Shown here: positions 14,058 to 22,535 of the stretch, in pieces | Numbering within the stretch: the stretch's first letter is position 1 | Layout of the letters: every line of letters starts with the position of its first letter | Origin: Apostichopus japonicus | Taxonomy: Eukaryota > Echinodermata > Holothuroidea > Aspidochirotida > Stichopodidae | Assembly (NCBI RefSeq): GCF_037975245.1 | Contig: NC_092574.1 | Span: 9,769,713-9,833,712 of the forward strand | Length of the DNA stretch: 64,000 bases | Reading direction: 5' to 3' | Translations under genes and position numbers: made by a program | The notes under the pieces: generated by a model | Told to the model about the DNA's origin: nothing | Database searches by the model: none | The model's input: the letters and a program-made list of their open reading frames with translations, nothing else

Positions 14058-14991
14058 ACAATTTGTTTTTGATTGATTGAAGGATAGTTGTCAAGACTAA
14101 AATTTTGCCCAAAGTCATCCTTTTCACTGTCAAAAGACATGCAGTGTAGGGACAGACATAGTGTCAATCTGTGTCTACGTCACAGAGGTATACAAGGACT
14201 AAGGAATTACATTTTTGTTGTTGTATTCCTTCCATATTTTCGAGTTCAATTATTTTTTCATTTCATTTATTTGTTTCATCACATCGTACATATATGAACC
14301 ATGTATAAAGTAATTAATACGATGATGACGTGCATTGTAAAATGAGGTGACCTAAAAGCCTTTGTAGGCTTGTCTTGTAGGTCATTCCCTGCATAACACA
14401 TGTGGTAACACATAACTAATATACGTAAGGTCTACGTAAACAGTCATGGTATACCAGATGACATGGCATTTTATGAGGTCTTGTTGAGAACTTCAATGGT
14501 TTCAGTATTCAAAAGCCGTTACATTGAATAAACATATTACCTAGTTCACTTACAATGTGTGTTGTGCCGCAGAAATCTTGTCATGTCTATTATGTGCATC
14601 ACTAACGGCAATATAGGAACCAGAAGACATTTGGAAATCAACCACGAAAGTATTAACATTAAAAGTTAGGGGAAGAAAAGTCTGTTTCTTGATAATATGG
14701 ATAATAATATGTTTTCTGTACAAAATTAAAAGCAAATGATGAGTGTCTATACCTCATATATCTGTCAAGTGAGATTTCGGATTGCCCAATACTGTCTGAA
14801 TGTTGAAACTCAACGCAAGCTACATCTTGAAAGCAGGGAGGTGTCACTCCGAAATAACTACGCCCTGCGTTTAACGCACCCCTTTATATGAAACTCCAAA
14901 TGGCTCTGCAGTTCTGAAGGATACTTTCTCACTTTATTCATTTCAATATGTCACGGCTTTGCTCGCATAGGAACGACTCTTATACATACGA
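14058..14991. other. intergenic, no feature recognised
   Basis: No exon or repeat that I can support. It ends at the 8-bp target duplication AGCATATC (14992-14999). Confidence 0.5.
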
Positions 14992-15120
14992 AGCATATCC
15001 ATGGGCGTCAATCCAGGGGGGGACGGGGGGACACGTCCCCCCCACATTTCGATGGATGGGGGAAACAATATCAAATGTCCCCCCCACACATTTGGAAAAA
15101 GAGTAGTAGAGTGTCGTGGC

Positions 15121-15555
15121 TCTATTTGGTTACGGCTTACACATCTTAGGATTCATATCCTCGAATATCACTCAATGTTGCTGAATGGAGAATTCCACCC
15201 AGATCTCGTGAGTTGGTACCCTGAGCTCTCCAACAATCTTAAGCTTAGTCTGCCTTTATTTCGAGGCCAGTTCCATTCGTCGTCGGTTGAAGGGTATAGA
15301 CAAATATTCAAGTTGATGAATCCAGTGGTACGGGCTATGTTTGGTGAAGTCGAAGCTCTCTTGCGGTTGCTCCTCGCCTCCTCCGCCAGTTCGACGGAAG
15401 CCGAGAGATCTTTTAGTGCTTTGAGGCGTTTGAAGACAACGCTACGGAGCACCATGACTCAACAGAGGCTGAACCATGTGATCGTGTTCCATATTCACCG
15501 CGCAGGGACGTCGTTAGAGGGGGTGTGGGTGTGTTTCACCCCCAAGCCATGGTAA
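15121..15555 (+). pseudogene. hAT transposase, C-terminal dimerisation domain remnant
   Basis: hAT transposases cut and paste elements with 8-bp target duplications; their C terminus mediates dimerisation. The open frame beginning at 15001 (184 codons) reads the hallmark of that domain late in the protein: ERSFSALRRLKTTLRSTM (residues 135-152), preceded by LLLASSASSTEA and followed by QQRLNHVIVFHIHR. Residues 1-40 come from the left terminal repeat and are not transposase. Intact family members exceed 500 residues, so the N-terminal zinc finger and most of the RNase H-like catalytic core are missing. The conserved stretch ends where the next terminal-repeat-like sequence starts (CAGGGACG at 15503), so the reading after HIHR is foreign. 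The origin is clear; function is lost. Confidence 0.85.
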
Positions 15556-16365
15556 AACTGACGCTAGTTGGAAAATTGGAGTGCGACAGTCGGAATTTCC
15601 GACTGTCTCACTCTAGTTTATCTAAGCCTTTTCATGTATCCCTGTGATTGTGCATGACCTAAAAAATTTTTAAAAATTTCGGTCAAAATTGACCTTTAAC
15701 CTGTCATATTTACCACGTTTTCCTTGCCACTTTGGGAAATTGTTTCTCGCGATTCTTATACTCCACCGTACAAAACTTCTTATGATTTTGAATACTACAA
15801 AAAAATGCCTAATAGAACTACCGTCATAGGCGTAGGAGCCCAATTTGTTTTGTGGGGGGGGGGGGGTTGTAACGACTTGCCCGAAAAATATAACCAAAAT
15901 TTTTCGCGCGCTACGCGCGCATCACACATGATCATGTGCATATCATACAGGCATGCATCGGATTTTACATCGCATGCAAATAGCATACAATCATTTTCCG
16001 TCTTATTACCCTTCCGTATTGGTGATAATTGTTGGGTAATAATAATATCAGTATAACCACACATTGCAAATTATCCAAAAAGCTATCAGCATATTGCCCG
16101 AATTTCACAAAAATATTTGCTTGGGGTGGGGGGGGGGCAATAAGTTTTTGAAATGAGTGCCAGTGGGTACAATGTATCGCAACAAGTTCGTAACAGAAGT
16201 GCTGTCGCGAAAGATTGGGTTTTCTGACTGACACTGACCGTATCGTTGACGAGTAGCGGGAGGGTGGGGGGTACAAAGCAGCAGTTGGAATTTTCTGGCT
16301 TCAAAACAGATTTTCAGCCACTACACCCCCCCTCCCCCAATCATCAGGCCTTAGCTACGTCCCTG
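15503..16365. mobile_element. putative nested DNA transposon segment with inverted ends
   Basis: Left end CAGGGACGTCGTTAGAG (15503) and right end whose complement reads CAGGGACGTAGCTAAGG (to 16365) match at 13 of 17 positions, both beside G- or C-rich tracts. It interrupts the transposase relic just after its last conserved residues. The flanking octamers TCACCGCG and GGTACATG do not match, so either it is older than its host fragment or the two ends belong to different copies. Inside, GCGCGCTACGCGCGC (about 15905) is a near-palindrome. No coding region is recognised. Confidence 0.5.
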
Positions 16366-16873
16366 GGTACATGGTGGTTACATAGTACGCTCACACCATA
16401 ATTCACCCGATAACCAGATGCAAATCCACCTAGCAACCGAGGTAACTTGCTTGAGGACTCCAACGAACAACCACTGATTTATTTTCATGCCTTCATCACT
16501 TTAGCCACCACTCACATGGGACCTATTCTAAGTCTGACGATACATGCGCATGTGTGAGGTCCTGAAAACATAATCAAAGTTGTTTGTCTTGCTATCCTTG
16601 TTTTCAAATTTCATGTAAATGTATTCTCGTAGACCTAGCAACCTGGTTTAACATGCTGGCGCCAAATTTGCGCTAAGCTCGCTATACGAACTCGGATATG
16701 GGCTGTGCCTTATTAGTTAGTTATTTAAATTATTAATAATGGCGTATGAGGAAATGCACCATTTTGTGGTATGACTCCCAGGACAGAAAGTCGAGAAACT
16801 CACATGCAGTCGCGGCGGATAGCTTCCTTCGCCTATATGTCCGGGGAAATTTTGGGACATCGTTCCCATAGAC
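16366..16873. other. interior of outer hAT, no feature recognised
   Basis: Unassigned DNA between two nested insertions. It may be original interior of the outer element or part of another insertion whose ends I cannot see. Confidence 0.4.
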
Positions 16874-17104
16874 CAGGGGTGGGCAACCTGCGGGCCACAT
16901 GCGGCCCGCCAGTGATTTTTTTGCGGCCGGTGAGATGTCTCAAGAAAAAGAAAAAAATCAATCTATTTTGCATCATCACCAAAAACGAGCTAGCTGCTTA
17001 GAATTTATCTGCACTTATGATGCTGTCAGGTTGGTCTATTATCACCATTAATTATCAACAGGACTGTATTGATAATAATCAGTAGTTATTTTTACGGCGC
17101 TTAA

Positions 17105-18717
17105 AGACCAACTATGGAGACTTTTCGATGAACATAAAATCCCACCATTTTTCATGTATGTAATCCTTAACTGACTCCAATTACATTGCTGTAATTAACT
17201 TTACCAATTTCGGACGTTAAATAAGTGAAAAATGGGACGAAAAGTCAGCTTCTATTTCAGACATTCCTGAAACATTCCTAAGACATCAGGTGACCATGTG
17301 ACGTCAACGTTTGTATACCTCACTCACAACTCTACTTTTAGTGTGTAAAGTCGTATACTTGAGCTGCCAAAAACATCAACGATATTACTCCTTTTTCCTC
17401 AAAATGTCACAATTCTGTGTTGTTGGAGGTTGCAGTTATACCTCATTCAACAAAATCATCAGCTTTTTTTAGATTTCCGAGTAAAAGAACCGACGTAAAA
17501 CGCCGCAGACTTTGGATCAATTTTTTGAGATCCACGCGGAAAGATTTTTCAGCACCCTGAGTATCTCATGCCCATGAGTCCACATGCATGACCCTGCTTC
17601 TGTGTATGCTGCAAATGTCTCATTCTGTGAAAATTATATACTGTCGATAGCTGTGTCGGACCATGCTCGGACATAGCTAATGTGAAATTGACCGTAAACA
17701 CGCCCTGGACGTCCTTACATGTAACATTATATCACGCAATTGACAGTAATATATTTACTGTAAGAGATGACCGTGCCAAGGGTATAGCATTGTTAGCACA
17801 TGCACGGTAGTTAGTTACAACTCTCGCCGGCTTTGGCTCACAGCATGTGTAAATAGCCATGTTAGGATTTATCTATTTCATTTGTTGTATTCCAGTATCG
17901 TGAGTTCGTGATACATGTGTAATATTGTCCGTTCTGTTTATTCCGACATCTGCATGGTCCAAGGAGTTGAATAAAAACGGTAGTATGTAGCGATCGGACG
18001 TTTTATTTCGTTAGTGACTGTCTTGTGATTGTGGGATGTTAGTACTGGGCAAGGCCTGTTTCAACTAGACCTAACTCTATGGAATTACACAGACTCATGG
18101 TAGTTTTTCGCCCAGGATTGAACAAGAAACGTGGATTAGGATATTCACTGCTAAATTTGTTTATTGACAGGATACTTTTTCTGTGTTTGTATACTTTTGG
18201 ATATTAAAACGAGTAAGTACTATGTAAGTATATTGTACCGTACGGACCTATTGACGCTACGCTATGTAAAAGATGCCTCCATTTGAGTGGAAATTTTGCT
18301 AATAAAATAAGCAATTTAACTAAAATTTCTGCTTATAATTGTCTTAAAACTTGTTGTTAACCTTCATGTGTTCTTGTTTTAAGCTAATAGCTTTTCAAAC
18401 GCTCGAAATTGGAAGTCAAAAACAGTACAATTGTTCGCTATCTGTGTACAAACTGTGCCTATATCAGCGTTTGATTTTCGCGGTATACAAACTTTGACGT
18501 CACACGGTGACTAGAGGCTCCTTTGGGTCAATCTCTGTTTTCAGACATTCCAGAGGTTCATGTCACGTGACTACCCAAAATGTCCATTTTCGTGGTCGTT
18601 TTTGATGGGTAATAGTAGGTTTTGGAAGATTTTTTTTTACACATATTGATTATGGGCATGTAAACTCCTAAATTAATGGAAAATCTCAAAAAAAAAAATT
18701 GCCTCCATATTCGGTCT
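17105..18717 (+). mobile_element. Kolobok-type transposon flanked by TTAA
   Basis: Both ends sit exactly inside TTAA (17101-17104 and 18718-18721). The termini AGACCAACTATGGAG and CTCCATATTCGGTCT are inverted repeats. Inverted similarity continues inward: GTGACGTCAACGTTTGTATACC (about 17300) is mirrored by GGTATACAAACTTTGACGTCAC (about 18481), so each terminal repeat is roughly 200 bp or more. Insertion into TTAA together with a THAP domain inside is the defining pair for the Kolobok superfamily; piggyBac also uses TTAA but lacks THAP. The 1.6-kb length and broken THAP exon show it is a non-autonomous relic. It lies inside the 16874-19155 hAT and so is younger than it. Confidence 0.78.
17404..17553 (+). 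pseudogene. THAP DNA-binding domain, frameshifted
   Basis: THAP domains are C2CH zinc fingers that bind DNA, found in host regulators and in P-element and Kolobok transposases. The frame from ATG at 17404 reads MSQFCVVGGCSYTSFNK, with the C-x4-C start of the finger. A T run at 17464-17470 shifts the frame by one base: the first frame meets TAG there, while the next frame continues FFRFPSKR...RRRLWINFLRS, matching the FxxFP and tryptophan positions of THAP domains, until a stop at about 17553. The second C..H pair is not seen, so the 3' part of the finger is missing or decayed. It lies inside the TTAA-flanked element, which supports transposase origin. Confidence 0.68.
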
Positions 18718-18749
18718 TTAAGCGACCACAAATGTGGGAGAAGCCCGCA

Positions 18750-18990
18750 AGGGCTTATGGATTACAACTTACACGTCGGGTGGCTTCCAATTCAACATTT
18801 TAACTCAAATTTGGAATCTTTTCAATTTAGAAAACCATTTCAGATGGGAAAACCGTAGATTGCTCTTGGATGAAAAACCCACCTTACTATGGCCCGGCCG
18901 GGAATCGAACCCCGAACCTCCCGATTGCTAAGCTTCACTGCTTCAAATGCCACCGCCTTTATCCACTCGGCCACAGCACCGGTCAACCAT
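18750..18990 (-). repeat. tRNA-Ser/Leu-like SINE, family B, copy 1
   Basis: On the minus strand the head has a perfect A box TGGCCGAGTGG and perfect B box GGTTCGATTCC separated by a long gap, as in tRNAs with a long variable arm (Ser or Leu). The acceptor strands do not pair well, so it is not a working tRNA. A body of about 150 bp after the head (plus-strand 18750-18890) resembles the body of a second copy at 22325-22535, including the words ACGTCSGGTGGCT and CTTGGATGA/CCTGGATGA. Head plus conserved body identify a SINE. Confidence 0.68.
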
Positions 18991-19184
18991 TGACATTATG
19001 GTTTTGTGAATACAGATTAAGTACACACACCTATTGCTTGAACGTCCTCGGAATCAAAGGTTTGAAATCAGCAGCAGGCCGTTGGTTAGGTGCGGCCCTG
19101 TCAATCTTTCACTCCTAAAATCTGGCCCATTCATTCAAAAGGTTGCCCACCCCTGCAATGGGCCTATATCTGAGGCCCTGGGGT

Positions 19185-19564
19185 CAGTGGCGTCGTGCCC
19201 ATTGGGGCCCGGGGGGCACAGGCCCCCCCCAAAAAAAATCAAAGGTGTCATAAAATTTTGTCATAATTTAAAAAAAAAGTGTTTTGGAAATCGCAAAGTA
19301 GACTAAATATTCAATTGCTCTTTGATGGTCGTTGCGGATTTTCCACACACCTCAAAGACGACATATCGGGATTAGTAATGCCATTACCTTTGAATATGTT
19401 TGTCCTAAGCTCGCGTTTGATACAGTCTCAATTAACCTGGAAAATAATCACTGCGTTATCGCGCGTTTTACCTTAGGTTTCGCTACTTTCACTTTTTCTG
19501 CCCATGTTTTCAAACGGCATGGCTTTTTCTTCACCCAGTCACCACTTCTCACGGGCATGGGCGG
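19185..19564. mobile_element. orphan hAT-like left end
   Basis: CAGTGGCGTCGTGCCC at 19185, followed by G- and C-rich blocks, has the look of a hAT terminus. I cannot find a matching right end or duplicated flank, so the extent is open; it could run past the insertion at 19565. Confidence 0.35.
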
Positions 19565-20213
19565 CAAGGGCGGCGGAAACGGGGGCACAGGGGGCACGTG
19601 CCCCCACTTTTCCCCAGGTTAAAAATGTGCCCATTTTCTACATAAAAATTGAGGTGTCTCAAGTTAGCAAGAGGCCAGGGAACCAGAATGAACACTCGGG
19701 AAGGGCCTTTTTCCGGCCATCTGAGGGGTTTGTAAAACCAAAAATTTTCTACTACGCTCCGCGCCAACTGATGGTGGCGCTCCGCTCAGATAGTCGTGCA
19801 TACAACTTTGCAACTCCTGGCTACGCCTCTGACTCTTAGTGAATTTCTGTGGGTCAAACTCAAAGCTATTTCGAATGGAAAAAATTTGTTAAGATATTAA
19901 CAAGAAATAAACTCTAATTCGGAAGATTCCTACATTAGCAATTAGCATGATTTCGCCTCATTTTGTCTCAAAAGAAAACTTGTTCCTTGTTTCCCAATTT
20001 GCACATTGGATATTGCAGTGCTAGTATGCATATTTTCCTTGAGAGGGGGGGGGGGGGCGTTGATGGAGTGATGTGTGTACACAAATAAGATAATACAATA
20101 AGAGTTGTAAAGGGTACTAAATATAAGGCTGCATCAGTCCAATCGAATTGCTGCAAAGTGCCCTTTGATGTCGGTGCCCCCCCCCCAGATTAAAAGTGCT
20201 TCCGCCGCCCTTG
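19565..20213. mobile_element. hAT-like non-autonomous element with perfect 8-bp duplication
   Basis: Ends CAAGGGCGGCGGAA (19565-19578) and TTCCGCCGCCCTTG (20200-20213) are perfect inverted repeats over 14 bases. The flanks are identical octamers ATGGGCGG at 19557-19564 and 20214-20221. The element is 649 bp with no transposase. It contains the 90-bp shared module (about 19703-19795) in plus orientation, while its terminal repeats differ from the other module carriers in this window. Confidence 0.88.
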
Positions 20214-20574
20214 ATGGGCGGTGATCATGGATCAGCCAACACGAAAATGTTTCGACATCTTAAATGTTGGGCGCTTCTGGGAGACAAGGAATTGGTAAAC
20301 TTAGGAATAAATGGCGATCACTTCCTTCGAGAATATTTCCCAAAATAAAAAATTGCCGGAAATTTTTATCAATTTTAGGGGTGTTGCTTTCTGCCATAAT
20401 GCACGGGAAGTGCCGTTTCCTGCAATCTAAGGGGTCTGCCAGAAGAAAAATTTTCTTGTACGCTGCGCGCCAACCGATGGTGGCGCTCCGCTTAGATAGT
20501 ACTTACGGCCGGAATACTCGAATCGATTCCGTCCCCCCCACGTTTCAAATCGGATTGACGCCCCTGAGCATATC

Positions 20575-21003
20575 TACGAAGAAAATGCGGCCTGCTGTTT
20601 CTTTTTTCAAGTGCATTTTCCTTCAGATATAGCCGTTAATGTATGTATACTTGTAATAATAAGTGGTTCAATCGGTTCGCGTTTTCACCAAAGTTTGCAG
20701 ATGGTTGGAATTGCAGCATAAGGTTTACTTGCCACCAAATACACTTGAAAATACTTAATATTATAAAATATGTTTCATTTATGTTGCAAGTATAACTAAC
20801 TTTAAGAACGAGTTTTAAAATATTCAAAACAAGCGTCGATACTTCGACAAGACGAATACCAAGCAATTGTTTCAGGTAGATCCTGCTCCCCCTCTCCCCT
20901 CTCCCCTCTACCGCCTCTTATAGTCGGGGCCGTTACTATACGCATATAAGATTCGTATCTTTATAAAGCAATGTTGATATGAAACCTAAAATTATATACA
21001 AAG
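20575..21003. other. intergenic, no feature recognised
   Basis: Short unique-looking stretch with a CTCCCC-rich patch at 20885-20910, ending at the target duplication ATACAAAG (20996-21003). Confidence 0.5.
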
Positions 21004-21371
21004 CAGTGGCGTAGGAAGGCACTTTTGAGTGGGGGGGGCTGAAGACTGATGGCCGGCCTGGGGGAGGGGTCTAAGGGGAGGGGGTGTCCCCCTCCCCTTT
21101 GGAAATTTTTGCATTTCCAGGTGGCCTCAGATGCAATTTGGTGCAATATAGCACACTTCAACACCCACTCCATTTTGTAAACTTAATTTTGTATTTTCAC
21201 CTGGCCTTAGATGCAATTTGGTGCTCCAAATGAGATTTTTTATCTCATTTGGAAATGAAAAAGGGGTTTTCGGACTTGCGAAGCGGGGGGGCGGAATGAT
21301 ACTTCCGCCCCTCCACATTTTTCACTGGGGGGCTGGCGCCCCCCCCAGCCCCCCCGGTTCCTACGCCCTTG
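21004..21371. mobile_element. 368-bp hAT MITE with perfect 8-bp duplication
   Basis: Identical flanks ATACAAAG (20996-21003 and 21372-21379) bracket ends CAGTGGCGTAGGAA and TTCCTACGCCCTTG, which are inverted repeats at 12 of 14 positions. G tracts near the left end face C tracts near the right. Inside, the phrase GGCCTYAGATGCAATTTGGTGC occurs twice (about 21123 and 21203), an internal duplication. A clearly related but left-truncated copy is at 31569-31827. No coding region. Confidence 0.92.
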
Positions 21372-21379
21372 ATACAAAG

Positions 21380-21740
21380 TGTGGAAACATATTTACCCAA
21401 ACGCATACACTAGCACGTGATGTCTGCAGTTAACTTAATCTTCATCAGTTTCGTGTCCAAATATGCTAAGAGAGGTCAAACAATGGTCACTCACAACATA
21501 TAGCTCGGTAAACGTCTCCGTATAAACCCAAATCAAGCACAAATACCACTTTCTTGGAGAAATTCTTAGCCTTGCAAGTTGAGATTTCCAATTGGTTTTG
21601 GAACGTTAGATGAATACCATAACTTATGCAATGAACTTCACGTCAGTTTCGTTCGAAGAACGTATCAGATTTCATTTTGATAGAAACAGTTGTCACGACC
21701 GTCAAACAGAATCACCGATGTGTGACCAATCAACATTTAC
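21380..21740. other. intergenic, no feature recognised
   Basis: No supported exon or repeat. Confidence 0.5.
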
Positions 21741-21742
21741 TA

Positions 21743-21823
<81 letters not shown>
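21741..21823. repeat. (TA)n microsatellite
   Basis: About 41 TA units with one TGTA step near the start. Confidence 0.97.
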
Positions 21824-21826
<3 letters not shown>

Positions 21827-22324
21827 AGGTAAACGTTTTTATTGTAACCTTATATAACCTTAGAATTTCAGCTTATCTCCTAAATTGATGTACTGCTGCG
21901 TGGGGAGACCAATAAATACGAAATATAGAAGTAAGTGGTAAATCTTGCTTATTCTGTGGTTTGTATGCCTATTAAAGACTTAACACGATTAAGAAAACAA
22001 ATCAATGGACGATGAATCGGAAACTTTAGGAAGCAGCGCTTTAGGCAGATAGAAAATAAAACTGCTCCTCTGTTTTGGCAGGTTTCCTTTTCTTGTTTTG
22101 TTGATAAATCGCAAAAAAATTGATTTCCCAGCTGCAAAAACACAAGCTCTTCCATTTTCCCCTTCAGCACGAGGTGGACTCTGTACCTCGTGTTTTATCG
22201 TGCCGATAAGGAGTTTCAAATTTTGGCTAAAAATTCCTAAAAAAACATCACCAAAGTGAGTGACGTCATTAAGACAAACCAGCTCAAATGCTATTTTATT
22301 TCTTATGCACGAATCATTTACATT

Positions 22325-22535
22325 TCACGTCCGGTGGCTATCCCATTTACAGTGTTAGATCCTGTTTGGAAAATTTGACATAATTTAAAAGAAACCGCCG
22401 TGAGTTTACCCTGGATGAGAAAAAAAAAACTCATCTTAGTTTAGCAGGCCAGTCAACCCTCGAACTCCGGACAACTCATATGCTTTGTTTGTTTCTAATG
22501 CTACCGCCTTTATTCACTCGACTCACATAACACTG
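22325..22535 (-). repeat. tRNA-Ser/Leu-like SINE, family B, copy 2
   Basis: The minus strand carries a degraded head (GAGTCGAGTGAATAAAGGCGG, B box GAGTTCGAGGG) aligned with copy 1 at 18750-18990, followed by the same type of body. It is more diverged than copy 1; its A box is no longer consensus. The near-identical phrases around the A box (ATAAAGGCGGT) and the shared body make common origin likely. Confidence 0.55.

Larger units (their letters stand above)
16874..19155. mobile_element. hAT transposon with GGGTGGGCAACC-type ends
   Basis: Terminal inverted repeats CAGGGGTGGGCAACC (16874-16888) and GGTTGCCCACCCCTG (19141-19155) are perfect over 15 bases. GCGGCCC-rich subterminal DNA follows each end. 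This type of terminus is typical of widespread animal hAT families (Charlie/SPIN-like). The flanking octamers CCATAGAC and CAATGGGC agree at 5 of 8 positions, an eroded duplication. No transposase of its own is visible. Its interior holds a Kolobok-type element (17105-18717) and a SINE (18750-18990). Confidence 0.8.
15000..20566 (+). mobile_element. hAT transposon, deletion derivative filled with nested insertions
   Basis: The outer boundaries are set by two independent signs. The terminal inverted repeats are CATGGGCGTCAATCC (15000-15014) and, at the right end, GGATTGACGCCCCTG (20552-20566), 14 of 15 matching. The flanks are identical 8-bp duplications AGCATATC at 14992-14999 and 20567-20574. 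Inside the left end lies only the C-terminal part of a hAT transposase, running directly out of the left terminus, so most of the gene was deleted before or during transposition. The remaining length is later insertions: a TIR-bounded segment at 15503-16365, a second hAT at 16874-19155 with a Kolobok-type element inside it, and a small hAT at 19565-20213. The right subterminal part (20408-20500) carries the shared 90-bp module. Confidence 0.88.

Noticed and set aside
15168-15455. Minus-strand 95-codon frame within the hAT transposase relic
   Set aside because: Antisense shadow of the plus-strand frame that carries the hAT dimerisation motif.
15503-16365. Confident transposon call with target duplication
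   Set aside because: Ends are inverted repeats, but flanking octamers do not match; kept only as a putative element.
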